A stretch of DNA of 64,000 bases from Parapedobacter deserti (GCF_042646065.1 NZ_JBHRTA010000003.1:1-64000), one strand, 5' to 3'. Counted from the stretch's first letter, positions 16,394-25,327 are shown. The notes: generated by a model not told the origin, from the sequence alone. Numbers and translations: made by a program.

Positions 16394-16627
16394 TTGGCGT
16401 CGCGATACCACAGAGACGGGAATGGCAGACAGAAATCGCCCACTAAGCGGTTTCTGTCTGTTTTAGGGCTATTCATGTTCGGCTTTTATTTTACGCTGGG
16501 AGCGGTGATTATCTTTTGGAAGGGTTTTCCGCTTCAATTGGATAGTACCTACCGGATGTTGTTTGGCGGATTGTTGATCGTGTATTCTTTTTTCCGTTTT
16601 GTGCGGCTTTGGCAAAATAGATCGTGA
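16394..16627 (+). CDS. Small two-helix membrane protein of the TonB cluster
   Basis: 77 residues from a TTG start at 16394, which follows AGGAAGGAA and the tonB stop by 7 bp. A basic N-terminus is followed by two hydrophobic segments (about 21-42 and 53-69). No ATG occurs in frame before residue 28, which would cut the first helix, so TTG is likely. Unknown function. A gene of this kind commonly sits between tonB and the phosphate-binding-like gene in Bacteroidota clusters, as far as I recall. Confidence 0.65.
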   Translation: MASRYHRDGNGRQKSPTKRFLSVLGLFMFGFYFTLGAVIIFWKGFPLQLDSTYRMLFGGLLIVYSFFRFVRLWQNRS

Positions 16628-16671
16628 TGAAGGCAAGAGGTTGGAAAAATAACGGATATTTTTTCATTGTT

Positions 16672-17583
16672 ATGAAAAAATTAGTATTATTACCGCTCAT
16701 TATCGGTTTGCTTGCTTTGCTGTGGTCTTGCAATAACCAGCAGCCGAATGAGAACCGGACCATAGTAAGTGGCCAGCTGCAGGTTTTGACCGATGAGACA
16801 TTGCTTCCCATCATGGAAGAGCAGGTGGCGGTTTTTGAGCATTTGTATAGGCAAGCCGACGTGGCCTTGTCTACGGGGCAGGAAAACCAGATCATCACTA
16901 AGCTATTGAATGGTGATGCTGAAGTCGTCATCTTAACACGGTTGTTGAATGACGAGGAAAAGAAGTTCTTTGAAGCGAGGTCGTTCCAGCCTCGGATACA
17001 TCAGTTTGCTACGGACGCGGTCGCGTTGATTGGCAACCAAAGCAATGCTGACTCGGTCTTGACGGTGGAAGATCTCATTGGTATCATGCGGGGCGAGCAA
17101 CCGGCCGGGCAGCAGCTCCGGTTGGTGTTTGATAATCCAAATTCCAGCACGGTTCGTTTCTTGAAAGAACTGGCTGGGGTCGACTCCTTGCCTACCGCCA
17201 ATTTATATGGCATGAAGTCCAACGCGGATGTACTCAGGCATGTGTATGAAACACCACAGTCCATTGGCGTTTTGGGGATTAATTGGATTGTTCGGCCAGA
17301 TAGTAGCCTACGAAAATATGCCGAAGGTGTAAAAGTGCTTGGTGTACGTAATGAAGCGGGAAAGACGGGCGGCGATGGATATTACAAGCCTTCGCAATCT
17401 AATCTTGCTGAAGGCTTATACCCTTTGTCTAGACCGGTCTATGTGATCAATGCCGAGCCGCGCAGGGGTTTGGGCATGGGGTTTGCGGCATTTCTGACCG
17501 GACTGTCCGGACAGCGAATTATCTTGAAGTCCGGATTAATGCCGGACAGCTTGCCTCCAAGGGAGTTGTTTATCAGAAAGTGA
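16672..17583 (+). CDS. PstS-like substrate-binding lipoprotein
   Basis: 303 residues. Lipobox LLWSC gives Cys20 as lipidation site when starting at ATG 16672; the earlier ATG at 16627 would bury the signal peptide. The body resembles the phosphate-binding PBP-like domain (LTDETLLPIMEEQVAVFEHL near the start, NSSTVRFLKELAG and the GFAAFLTGLSGQRIILKSGL ending typical of PstS relatives). No Pst permease genes are nearby; linkage to exbBD-tonB suggests an envelope role other than phosphate import. Substrate unknown. Confidence 0.85.
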   Translation: MKKLVLLPLIIGLLALLWSCNNQQPNENRTIVSGQLQVLTDETLLPIMEEQVAVFEHLYRQADVALSTGQENQIITKLLNGDAEVVILTRLLNDEEKKFFEARSFQPRIHQFATDAVALIGNQSNADSVLTVEDLIGIMRGEQPAGQQLRLVFDNPNSSTVRFLKELAGVDSLPTANLYGMKSNADVLRHVYETPQSIGVLGINWIVRPDSSLRKYAEGVKVLGVRNEAGKTGGDGYYKPSQSNLAEGLYPLSRPVYVINAEPRRGLGMGFAAFLTGLSGQRIILKSGLMPDSLPPRELFIRK

Positions 17584-17624
17584 ACATGATTATCAAATAG
17601 TAAATAAGTTAAAAACTAAATAAA

Positions 17625-19358
17625 ATGAAAATGATGAAGAAAGCAATGATATGGGGTATATCCCTTGCTTTTGTGGTGACGGGAGTACAAGCACAGAGCT
17701 TGGACGACGCGAAGAAAGCGATCGACGCCGAGCAGTACGCCCGGGCCAAGGGGATGTTGGAGACATTGGTAAAGAACAAGTCTAAGGATGGGGAAAATTA
17801 TTTTTATTTAGGACTTGTGCATATATACAATGATCACCCGGATTCTGCCTCAACAGTTTTTGAGCAGGGATTGGCAGCTGATCCTAAAAACAACCTCAAC
17901 AAGGTTGGACAGGGTATTGTAGATTTGCATAACGACGACAAAAATGCAGCGGCAACCAAGTTTGCTGAGGCTACCGCGAAATTGAAGCGGCGAGATTATT
18001 TGGAATTGTACCACATCGGAAGGGCTTATATCGATGCCCCCGAACCCGATTATCAAAAAGCAATAGAGTATCTGGATCAAGCAAAGGCGAAGAACGCAGA
18101 AGACCCCTTGATTTCGTTGGCTTTGGGCGATGCATATTTCGGATTGTCGAATGCCAGCATGGCCTTCAAGAACTACCGAGATGCCGCTGTGTTGGATAAT
18201 ACACTGATACGCGCCCGGGTGCAGATGCAGGTTATTACCCGCGGTTCTCACGCGTGGCAGGAAGCTATTGATGGGTTGAAACAGATCGCTGAAGAAGCGC
18301 CGGACTACGCGCCGACCTACCGTGAGTTGGCAGAAACTTATCACGCGTGGGCGAATACCGCGACTACCATTGAGGATTACAATGCTCGTAACAAGCAGGG
18401 GGTCGAGTATTATAAGCAGTATATGGACAAAACAGATTATTCTGTGGAGTCCCGCATACGCTATGCCGACTTTTTGGTCTATGCCAAAGACTATGACGAG
18501 CTGCAGGTGCAAGCGGCGGAGCTGGCGAAGCTGGAGGACGTGAATCCGAAAATCTTGCGTTACCTGGGATATTCGGCCTACGAAAAGGGGCAGTATCAGG
18601 AAGCCAAGGACGCGCTGGATCGGATGTTTGCGCGGATGGAAGCCGACCGGATCATCCCGCGTGACTACCTGCACTTGGGTTTGGTGGACTTGAAACTTGC
18701 TGGGCCACAAGATGAAGCCCTGTTTAATGAGGGGATCGAGCTGCTTAAAAAGGCGGTGAAGGCGGATTCTTCCATTGCGGACGACTTGCACGATGTAGGT
18801 ACCGAGTTTTTCACAGAAAAGAAACAGTACGCTAGAGCGTTGAAGATATTCGATATCCCTGCGTCTACCCCGACGTCCCGTAACTATATCTACGATAACT
18901 ATTACGTTGGGTTGGCAGGCTATTACGCGGTAGCGACAAAGCCGGCTGATCAACGCGGAGGACCCGAGGATCAAGCAATGTTGCGTCGTGCGGATACCGC
19001 CTTTGGGCTGGTTATAGAGAAAGCACCGAACACCAAGGATGCTTACCTGAACCGGGCGAATGTTAACAAGTTCTTGGATGACCAGGAAAATCCGAAGGGG
19101 TTGGCACTGCCTTATCTGGAAAAGTTTATCGAGTTGGTGAAAGCTGATGGAGAGGCAGAGGTGCAGAAAAACAAAACCAAATTGGTTGACGCGTATAGCA
19201 CATTGGCCGTTACGCATGTCAAGCAAGGCGAGTACCAAAAAGGCAGGGAATTGCTTAGTGAAATATTGAAGTTGGACCCCGAGAATGCTTGGGCTAAACA
19301 GACCTTGCAATTTTTGGAGCAAGAATCAGCCGCTTCGACAGGCTCTTCAGGACGATAG
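17625..19358 (+). CDS. Secreted tetratricopeptide-repeat protein
   Basis: 577 residues with a signal peptide (about 1-24, ending VQAQ) and at least eight helical repeats of TPR type through most of the length (e.g. AKGMLETLVKNKSKDGENYF, KAIEYLDQAKAKNAEDPLIS, KGRELLSEILKLDPENAWAK). A protein of this kind closes the exbB-exbD-exbD-tonB cluster and probably scaffolds envelope proteins. A terminator hairpin follows. No enzyme motif seen. Confidence 0.88.
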   Translation: MKMMKKAMIWGISLAFVVTGVQAQSLDDAKKAIDAEQYARAKGMLETLVKNKSKDGENYFYLGLVHIYNDHPDSASTVFEQGLAADPKNNLNKVGQGIVDLHNDDKNAAATKFAEATAKLKRRDYLELYHIGRAYIDAPEPDYQKAIEYLDQAKAKNAEDPLISLALGDAYFGLSNASMAFKNYRDAAVLDNTLIRARVQMQVITRGSHAWQEAIDGLKQIAEEAPDYAPTYRELAETYHAWANTATTIEDYNARNKQGVEYYKQYMDKTDYSVESRIRYADFLVYAKDYDELQVQAAELAKLEDVNPKILRYLGYSAYEKGQYQEAKDALDRMFARMEADRIIPRDYLHLGLVDLKLAGPQDEALFNEGIELLKKAVKADSSIADDLHDVGTEFFTEKKQYARALKIFDIPASTPTSRNYIYDNYYVGLAGYYAVATKPADQRGGPEDQAMLRRADTAFGLVIEKAPNTKDAYLNRANVNKFLDDQENPKGLALPYLEKFIELVKADGEAEVQKNKTKLVDAYSTLAVTHVKQGEYQKGRELLSEILKLDPENAWAKQTLQFLEQESAASTGSSGR

Positions 19359-19376
19359 CTTTATTCCACCGGATAT

Positions 19377-19413
19377 AAATAAAGCGCTGATTTTCTAAAT
19401 TAGCGCTTTATTT
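19377..19413 (+). terminator. Terminator of the TonB cluster
   Basis: Arms AAATAAAGCGCT (19377-19388) and AGCGCTTTATTT (19402-19413) pair over 12 bp with a 13-base loop, and further T residues follow. The symmetric A/T flanks allow function in both directions. The nuo promoter begins two bases later. Confidence 0.8.
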
Positions 19414-19414
19414 T

Positions 19415-19422
19415 TAGCTTTG
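19415..19422 (+). promoter_or_regulatory. -7 box TAGCTTTG, main nuo operon promoter
   Basis: Perfect TAnnTTTG directly after the terminator hairpin and 24 bp before the nuoA start, giving a leader of about 18 nt. No clear TTG lies at -33; that position falls in the loop of the terminator. Terminator and promoter are fused within 46 bp. Confidence 0.6.
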
Positions 19423-19446
19423 TGGCACACTATTAACGATCGTATT

Positions 19447-19824
19447 ATGGAATCGGAAACTTTAAGCATGCCCAGCGACTACATACCTATTTTGATCCAG
19501 TTGGTCGTTGCTGTCGGTTTTGGCGTTGGAACCATTATTCTAACGCACCTCATCGGGCCGAAAGTAAGGACGGAAAATAAACTTGGGGCATTCGAGTCCG
19601 GGGTGGAAGTAATCGGAAATGCCCGCCAGCCATTCTCCATCAAATACTTTATGGTGGCGATTTTGTTTGTGATTTTCGACATCGAAGTCATTTTTATGTA
19701 CCCTTGGGCGGTCAATTTCCGCGAGTTCGGACTTTCGGGATTGATCGAGATGTTTATTTTCATGGGACTACTGCTCCTGGGTTTTATCTACATCATCAAA
19801 AGACGGGCCCTTGAGTGGGATTAG
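19447..19824 (+). CDS. nuoA: NADH-quinone oxidoreductase subunit A
   Basis: 125 residues with three membrane helices; the conserved loop ESGVEVIGNARQPFSIKYFM and the FDIEVIFMYPWAV helix are diagnostic of NuoA/ND3. Part of the membrane arm near the quinone site of complex I. ATG 19447 gives the usual length. The next gene, nuoB, is 120 bp away, the largest gap in the operon. Confidence 0.96.
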   Translation: MESETLSMPSDYIPILIQLVVAVGFGVGTIILTHLIGPKVRTENKLGAFESGVEVIGNARQPFSIKYFMVAILFVIFDIEVIFMYPWAVNFREFGLSGLIEMFIFMGLLLLGFIYIIKRRALEWD

Positions 19825-19881
19825 ACTACGTTAGAACGTTTCTAAATAATACAATAGCCCCGATAAACGGTCAATATTCCG

Positions 19882-19889
19882 TAAATTTG
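19882..19889 (+). promoter_or_regulatory. Possible internal nuo promoter, -7 box TAAATTTG
   Basis: A perfect TAnnTTTG lies in the 120-bp gap between nuoA and nuoB, 55 bp before the nuoB start. No TTG at the proper distance. It could give extra transcription of nuoB-N. Confidence 0.4.
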
Positions 19890-19944
19890 TAACTCATCTG
19901 TATTGATATACTGGTGAGTTTTTTTATGAAAGAAGGGAGTAAGC

Positions 19945-20496
19945 ATGAGTGATATTAAATTGGCAGAAGCACCTCCGGGAGTACAAGGATCGGGCTTTTT
20001 TGCGACCACTTTAGATAAAGCAATTGGGTTGGCCCGGGCAAATTCATTGTGGCCGCTGCCGTTTGCAACCTCTTGCTGTGGGATTGAATTTATGGCGACG
20101 ATGGGGTCTACGTATGATTTGGCGAGATTTGGCGCAGAACGGCCAAGTTTTTCGCCGCGGCAGGCGGATATGCTGTTGGTGATGGGGACGATCGCAAAGA
20201 AAATGGCTCCGGTACTCAGGCAGGTGTATACACAGATGGCCGAACCGCGGTGGGTGATTGCCGTGGGTGCTTGTGCCAGCAGCGGTGGCATTTTTGACAC
20301 CTATTCGGTATTGCAGGGAATTGATGAGGTGATCCCGGTAGACGTATATGTGCCGGGCTGTCCGCCACGTCCCGAAGCCATCTTGGATGGCGTAATTCGT
20401 TTGCAGGAAATTGTAAAGAATGAATCACTGAATCGGCGTCAGTCGCCGGAATACAAAGCGTTGCTCGAAAAATACGGAATTAATATCAATGGCTAA
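19945..20496 (+). CDS. nuoB: NADH-quinone oxidoreductase subunit B
   Basis: 183 residues. Carries the N2 iron-sulfur cluster ligands: the tandem cysteines in TSCCGIEFMATMG, the Cys in VGACASSGGIF and the Cys in VPGCPPRPE. It links the peripheral arm to the quinone site. The purine-rich AAGAAGGGAG upstream is one of the few Shine-Dalgarno-like sequences here. Overlaps nuoC by 8 bp. Confidence 0.97.
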   Translation: MSDIKLAEAPPGVQGSGFFATTLDKAIGLARANSLWPLPFATSCCGIEFMATMGSTYDLARFGAERPSFSPRQADMLLVMGTIAKKMAPVLRQVYTQMAEPRWVIAVGACASSGGIFDTYSVLQGIDEVIPVDVYVPGCPPRPEAILDGVIRLQEIVKNESLNRRQSPEYKALLEKYGINING

Positions 20497-20992
20497 ACTC
20501 GATAACCAGGCTGTTTTGCAGCGTCTTCAAGATAGGTTTGCCGAACATATCCAAAACATAAGTGAACCTTACGGTTTGCTAACCATTGAAACGGATGCCA
20601 CGCATATTTTAGATGTGCTTGAATTTCTGAAAACGGACGACGCATTGCAGTTTGGCTATTTAACGGACATCACAGCGGTGCATTATCCCGATTTGGATAA
20701 GGAGTTTGCAGTGGTCTATCATGTACACAGCTGGGTTAACAACGTGCGTATCCGGATTAAGGTGTTTCTGGATGGAAAGTATCCCGCTATCCCGACCGCG
20801 ACAGTGCTGTGGGACGGCGCCAACTGGATGGAGCGCGAAACTTATGACTTTTTCGGGATACAATTTGTAGGGCATCCCGATTTACGTCGCATATTGAACG
20901 TGGACGACATGGAGGTGTTTCCCATGCGCAGGGAGCACCCCCTGGAAGATCCGAACAAAGTAGATAAGAAAGATTATTTCTTCGGCAGATGA
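20489..20992 (+). CDS. nuoC: NADH-quinone oxidoreductase subunit C
   Basis: 167 residues, the 30-kDa subunit family: ERETYDFFGIQFVGHPDLRR is the signature, and the protein ends with the typical REHPLEDPNK-YFFGR region. Separate from nuoD here, unlike the nuoCD fusion of E. coli. Peripheral-arm structural subunit. Overlaps nuoB by 8 bp and lies 9 bp before nuoD. Confidence 0.96.
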   Translation: MAKLDNQAVLQRLQDRFAEHIQNISEPYGLLTIETDATHILDVLEFLKTDDALQFGYLTDITAVHYPDLDKEFAVVYHVHSWVNNVRIRIKVFLDGKYPAIPTATVLWDGANWMERETYDFFGIQFVGHPDLRRILNVDDMEVFPMRREHPLEDPNKVDKKDYFFGR

Positions 20993-21001
20993 GGTTTTAC
21001 G

Positions 21002-22237
21002 ATGAGCAACTCGATTTCAAATATATCACCCAATAAGCCTGTTTTCAACGATAGCGGGTCGCAGGATGAGCTTTTTACGCTTAACCTCGGGCCAACGCAT
21101 CCGGCAACACATGGCGTGTTTCAAAACGTATTGCAGGTCGATGGCGAGCGCATTGTGAGTGGTGTGTCGACGATCGGATATATCCATAGGGCGTTTGAAA
21201 AAATCGCCGAGCGCCGGCCTTATTACCAGATTACGCCGCTCACAGACCGACTCAACTATTGCTCATCTCCCATCAATAACATGGGATGGCACATGACGGT
21301 CGAAAAACTGCTGGATATCGAGCTGCCCAAGCGGGTACAGTACATGCGGGTGATTGTGATGGAGCTTTCGCGTATTGCCGACCACATCATCTGCAACGGT
21401 ATATTGGGCGTGGATACAGGGGCTTTTTCAGGGTTCCTCTACGTCATGCAGGAGCGGGAGTTTATCTACGAGATTTTTGAAGAAATCTGCGGAGCACGGC
21501 TCACCACCAACATTGGACGCATCGGCGGGTTTGAGCGTGATTTCAACGAAACAGCATTTGCCAAGATTCACGAGTTCCTGAAACGTTTCCCGCCGGTGCT
21601 GAAAGAATTTGAAGAGCTTTTCAACCGGAACCGGATTTTTGTCGATCGCACTGCCAATGTAGCCGCGGTGGATCCGGAAACGGCACTCAGCTATAGCTGG
21701 AGCGGCCCGATTTTGCGGGCTACAGGCGTGGACTACGATGTACGCGTGAATGAGCCGTATTCGTCTTATGAAGAATTTGATTTCGACATCCCTGTCGGCA
21801 CGAAGGGTGACGTATATGACCGCTTTTTGGTGCGTAACAATGAGATGTGGGAAAGCCTGAAGATCATCGAGCAGGCGTTGGATAAGATCGCGAAGGAGCC
21901 TAAAGGGGTTTTCCACGCAGATGTCCCGGACTTTTACCTTCCGCCCAAAGAGCAGGTGTATAACAATATGGAGGCGCTGATTTACCATTTCAAGGTTGTG
22001 ATGGGTGAGGTCGATACGCCGAAGACCGAGGTTTACCATTGCGTTGAGGGCGCTAATGGCGAGCTGGGCTTTTATCTGATCAGCGATGGGGGCAGATCGC
22101 CTTATCGGCTGCATTTCCGACGGCCGTCGTTTGTCAATTATCAAATGTATGCGCCCATGAGTAGCGGAATGTTACTGTCAGACGCCATCATCAACTTAAG
22201 TAGCTTAAACATTATAGCAGGAGAATTGGATGCTTAG
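21002..22237 (+). CDS. nuoD: NADH-quinone oxidoreductase subunit D
   Basis: 411 residues, the 49-kDa subunit related to NiFe-hydrogenase large subunits. Diagnostic stretches: LGPTHPATHGVFQNVLQVDG, IGYIHRAFEKIAERRPYYQI, and MSSGMLLSDAI with the INLSSLNIIAGELDA ending. Forms part of the quinone-binding pocket with NuoB. Overlaps nuoE by 8 bp. Confidence 0.97.
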   Translation: MSNSISNISPNKPVFNDSGSQDELFTLNLGPTHPATHGVFQNVLQVDGERIVSGVSTIGYIHRAFEKIAERRPYYQITPLTDRLNYCSSPINNMGWHMTVEKLLDIELPKRVQYMRVIVMELSRIADHIICNGILGVDTGAFSGFLYVMQEREFIYEIFEEICGARLTTNIGRIGGFERDFNETAFAKIHEFLKRFPPVLKEFEELFNRNRIFVDRTANVAAVDPETALSYSWSGPILRATGVDYDVRVNEPYSSYEEFDFDIPVGTKGDVYDRFLVRNNEMWESLKIIEQALDKIAKEPKGVFHADVPDFYLPPKEQVYNNMEALIYHFKVVMGEVDTPKTEVYHCVEGANGELGFYLISDGGRSPYRLHFRRPSFVNYQMYAPMSSGMLLSDAIINLSSLNIIAGELDA

Positions 22238-22757
22238 TGTGAAAAATAATGAGCCCGTGGTGTTCACGGAAGAGATGCTGGGCAAGTTCGCTGAGATTGT
22301 GGCGCGCTATCCAAAAGGACGCCAAAAGTCTGCACTCCTGCCGATTTTGCATGAGGTACAGGCAAAATACGGCTGGCTGAGCGTGCCGGCGATGGATAGC
22401 GTGGCGGCGTATTTGCAGTTGGAACCCATAGAAGTGTATGAAGTGTCTACATTTTACACCATGTTTTTTCTCCAACCGCAAGGCAAGTATGCGCTGGAGG
22501 TATGCCGGACCGGCCCATGCTGTTTGGTAGGTGCCGAGCGTATCATGAAGCATATCGAAAGCCGCCTGGGGGTGAAAGAAGGCGAAGTAACGCCTGATGG
22601 CTTATTTAGTTGGCGGGGTGTTGAGTGTTTGGCTGCATGTGGCTACGGGCCGGTATTGCAGATAGGTCCGGAGTACACATTTTATGAACACCTTAGCGAA
22701 GAAAGCGTAGACAAATTGATTGAGGAATTAAAGGAAAGGGCGTCAGCTGGCGGCTGA
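22230..22757 (+). CDS. nuoE: NADH-quinone oxidoreductase subunit E
   Basis: 175 residues, 24-kDa thioredoxin-like [2Fe-2S] subunit. Cluster ligands are C92 and C97 (VCRTGPC) and C133 and C137 (ECLAAC). It carries the N1a cluster beside NuoF. The 33-bp gap to nuoF consists of short AGCTGAC-type repeats that begin inside the last codons. Confidence 0.96.
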   Translation: MLSVKNNEPVVFTEEMLGKFAEIVARYPKGRQKSALLPILHEVQAKYGWLSVPAMDSVAAYLQLEPIEVYEVSTFYTMFFLQPQGKYALEVCRTGPCCLVGAERIMKHIESRLGVKEGEVTPDGLFSWRGVECLAACGYGPVLQIGPEYTFYEHLSEESVDKLIEELKERASAGG

Positions 22758-22790
22758 ATGCCGACAGCTGACTTCCTATAGCTGACGATT
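22758..22790 (+). repeat. Short AGCTGAC repeats between nuoE and nuoF
   Basis: The spacer holds two copies of AGCTGAC with a degenerate third at the end of nuoE (GTCAGCTGGCGGCTGAATGC). Similar GCTGA words fill the nuoF-nuoG gap, so both spacers belong to one low-complexity family. Confidence 0.6.
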
Positions 22791-24143
22791 ATGGCTCGAA
22801 AGTTATTGTTGACACATATCGATGTACCGGGCATCAACACCTTTGAGGTATACCGCCAGAAGGGCGGATACCGCGCCGTGGAAAAAGCGTTGAAAACGCT
22901 GACCCCTGAGGAGGTGGTGGAAGAGGTAAAGAAATCCGGCCTGCGTGGCCGCGGTGGAGCTGGCTTTCCTACCGGGATGAAGTGGAGCTTTTTGGCTAAG
23001 CCGGAAGGGGTGCCCCGTTACCTGGTGTGCAATGCCGACGAGTCCGAACCGGGAACGTTTAAAGACCGCTATTTGATGACCTACATCCCCCACGCCCTGA
23101 TCGAGGGGATGATCGTGTCAAGTTATGCGTTGGGGGCCAATACTTCCTACATCTACGTGCGGGGGGAAATGATGCCCCAGATCCGGATATTGGAAAAAGC
23201 AATCGCCGAGGCTAAGCATGCCGGCTTTCTCGGTAAAAATATTTTGGGAACCGGATATGATCTGGAAATGTATGTACAGCCTGGCGGCGGGGCATATATT
23301 TGTGGTGAGGAAACGGCCTTATTGGAATCACTAGAAGGTAAACGGGGCAACCCTCGCATAAAGCCTCCTTTTCCCGCGGTGTCTGGTCTTTATAATTGCC
23401 CCACGGTGGTAAACAATGTCGAATCCATCGCCGCGACGGTACCCATCATCAACGATGGGGGCGAGGAATACGCCAAAATCGGCATCGAGCGCAGTACTGG
23501 GACCAAGCTGATATCCGCAGGTGGAAACCTGAATAAACCGGGAGTTTATGAAATCGAATTGGGCCTTCCCGTGGAAGAGTTTATTTATTCCGATGAATAT
23601 TGCGGCGGAATAGCCAATGGCAAACGCCTGAAGGCAGTAGTTGCCGGTGGGTCTTCGGTTCCCATTTTGCCTGCTAACCTGATACTGAAAACCGCAAAAG
23701 GTGAGCCGCGGCTGATGACCTACGAATCGTTGGCCGATGGCGGTTTCCAAAGTGGTACGATGCTGGGTTCGGGTGGGTTTATCGCTTTTGATGAGGACCA
23801 ATGTATCGTGCGTAACACCTGGAACTTCACACGGTTCTATCACCATGAAAGCTGCGGGCAATGCTCGCCCTGCCGGGAAGGAACAGGGTGGATGGAGAAA
23901 GTGCTGCACAAGATCGAACACGGCCATGGATCACTAAGTGATATCGACTTATTGGTGGATGTGGCCAAGAAAATTGAAGGGAACACGATCTGCCCGCTCG
24001 GTGATGCTGCTGCTTGGCCGGTGGCCAGCGCGATTCGCCATTTTCGCGATGAATTTGAATGGCACGTGACCAGCGGACAGGAAGCTCAGGTTCGCAACTA
24101 TGGTTTGGCACATTATGCCGACCCGCTGGAGCCGGTGGCGTAA
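22791..24143 (+). CDS. nuoF: NADH-quinone oxidoreductase subunit F
   Basis: 450 residues, 51-kDa flavoprotein. NADH-binding GRGGAGFPTGMKW (about 50-62), the FMN region CNADESEPGTFKDR, and the N3 [4Fe-4S] ligands in SCGQCSPCREGT with a later Cys in NTICPLGDAAA. It accepts hydride from NADH. All key residues present. Gap of 89 bp to nuoG. Confidence 0.97.
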   Translation: MARKLLLTHIDVPGINTFEVYRQKGGYRAVEKALKTLTPEEVVEEVKKSGLRGRGGAGFPTGMKWSFLAKPEGVPRYLVCNADESEPGTFKDRYLMTYIPHALIEGMIVSSYALGANTSYIYVRGEMMPQIRILEKAIAEAKHAGFLGKNILGTGYDLEMYVQPGGGAYICGEETALLESLEGKRGNPRIKPPFPAVSGLYNCPTVVNNVESIAATVPIINDGGEEYAKIGIERSTGTKLISAGGNLNKPGVYEIELGLPVEEFIYSDEYCGGIANGKRLKAVVAGGSSVPILPANLILKTAKGEPRLMTYESLADGGFQSGTMLGSGGFIAFDEDQCIVRNTWNFTRFYHHESCGQCSPCREGTGWMEKVLHKIEHGHGSLSDIDLLVDVAKKIEGNTICPLGDAAAWPVASAIRHFRDEFEWHVTSGQEAQVRNYGLAHYADPLEPVA

Positions 24144-24232
24144 AGTAAGAGAACGAATTTAATTAGGCCGAACGCTGATAGCTGAACGCCCAAAGCCGAT
24201 GGCTGAACGCTGAAAAAGATAGCTGAAAAAAG
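24144..24232 (+). repeat. Degenerate GCTGAACGC repeats between nuoF and nuoG
   Basis: The spacer is built from words such as GCTGATAGCTGAACGCC, GGCTGAACGCTGAA and GATAGCTGAAAAAAGATGGC, and runs into the first codons of nuoG (ATGGCTGAAG). It probably arose by slippage or spread of a short repeat common in related genomes. Confidence 0.65.
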
Positions 24233-25246
24233 ATGGCTGAAGAAAAATTTAAGGTAAGTATTGATGGTATCCCGGTGGAGGTTGAACCGGGAACAACGAT
24301 ATTGAATGCCGCGCGCTTGATCGGTGGGGATATCGTACCTCCCGCCATGTGCTACTACTCGAAATTGAAAGGTAGTGGCGGCAAATGCCGGACTTGCCTG
24401 GTCAAGGTAAGCAAGGGCTCTGAAAAGGACCCGCGCCCCATGCCCAAGTTGGTCGCTTCGTGCCGCACTACGGTAATGGATGGTATGGAGGTGCTTAATG
24501 TCACCTCACCGGAAGTGCTGGAAGCACGGCGCGGCGTAGTCGAAATGCTGTTGATCAACCATCCGTTGGATTGCCCGATCTGTGATCAGGCGGGGGAATG
24601 CCACTTGCAGGACCTGAGTTATGAACATGGAGCGGCCAATACCCGCTACGAGTTTGAGCGACGGACATTCGATAAAATAGACATTGGAGACAAAGTGCAG
24701 TTGCACATGACGCGTTGTATCCTGTGCTACCGCTGCGTGTATGTGGCCGATCAGCTGACTCCGCAGCGTGTGCACGGTATCTTGGGCCGCGGAGATGCAG
24801 CCGAAATTTCAACGTATATTGAAAAGACCATTGATAATGAGTTTTCGGGTAATGTGATTGACGTTTGTCCGGTGGGAGCGTTGACTGATAAGACGTTCCG
24901 ATTTAAGAATCGCGTGTGGTTTACCAAGCCCGTAGAAGCACATCGCGATTGCCCGACATGCAGCGGTAAAGTAACCTTGTGGCACAAGGGAGAGGAAGTG
25001 CTGCGGGTGACAGCTAGAAAGGATGAATACGGTGAAGTGGAAGATTTCATCTGTAATACCTGCCGTTTCGATAAGAAGGCTACCTCAGACTGGGTCATTG
25101 AAGGCCCCCGTAAGGTGAAGCCTACTTCGGTTATTTCCGCAAACCACTACGAGCAGTTGAACCCGCCTCCGGTGATTAAGAAAAACTTGGCGCTGCAGGC
25201 AGCCAATAAGGAGCAGCTTGAGCGCGCGGAACGGCTTTTACCGTAA
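24233..25246 (+). CDS. nuoG: NADH-quinone oxidoreductase subunit G, short form
   Basis: 337 residues, against about 900 in E. coli. Present: a [2Fe-2S] ferredoxin domain (CYYSK...GGKCRTC and a later SCRT), the His/Cys [4Fe-4S] domain (CPICDQAGECHLQDLSYEHG), the CILCYRC and CPVGAL cluster region, and a short C-rich module with CPTC and CNTC resembling the molybdopterin Fe4S4 domain. The whole molybdopterin-like part is missing. The ending is clean and the operon intact, so this is the lineage short form and not a truncation. Confidence 0.92.
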   Translation: MAEEKFKVSIDGIPVEVEPGTTILNAARLIGGDIVPPAMCYYSKLKGSGGKCRTCLVKVSKGSEKDPRPMPKLVASCRTTVMDGMEVLNVTSPEVLEARRGVVEMLLINHPLDCPICDQAGECHLQDLSYEHGAANTRYEFERRTFDKIDIGDKVQLHMTRCILCYRCVYVADQLTPQRVHGILGRGDAAEISTYIEKTIDNEFSGNVIDVCPVGALTDKTFRFKNRVWFTKPVEAHRDCPTCSGKVTLWHKGEEVLRVTARKDEYGEVEDFICNTCRFDKKATSDWVIEGPRKVKPTSVISANHYEQLNPPPVIKKNLALQAANKEQLERAERLLP

Positions 25247-25327
25247 TGATATGATAAAATACCAACGTCCGTCGTCCAAAGTCTATTGTCTTGTGTCCGT
25301 TGTCTATTGTCTTCTATTGTCTAACAT
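25247..25327 (+). repeat. TATTGTC repeats between nuoG and nuoH
   Basis: The 81-bp spacer contains GTCTATTGTC twice, TCTATTGTC again, and variants such as GTCCGTCGTCC and GTGTCCGTTGTC. It is a short low-complexity array of a different sequence from the nuoF-nuoG spacer. Confidence 0.65.

Noticed and set aside
17850..19322. 490-residue minus-strand frame over the TPR gene
   Set aside because: Long but purely antisense to a well-supported gene with signal peptide and TPRs; no recognisable domain.
24233..25246. nuoG as a truncated or degraded gene
   Set aside because: Ends cleanly in an intact operon; short NuoG is, as far as I know, normal in Bacteroidota.
22758..25327. CRISPR array or true tandem repeat in nuo spacers
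   Set aside because: Repeated words are short, degenerate and without regular spacers; no cas genes in the window.
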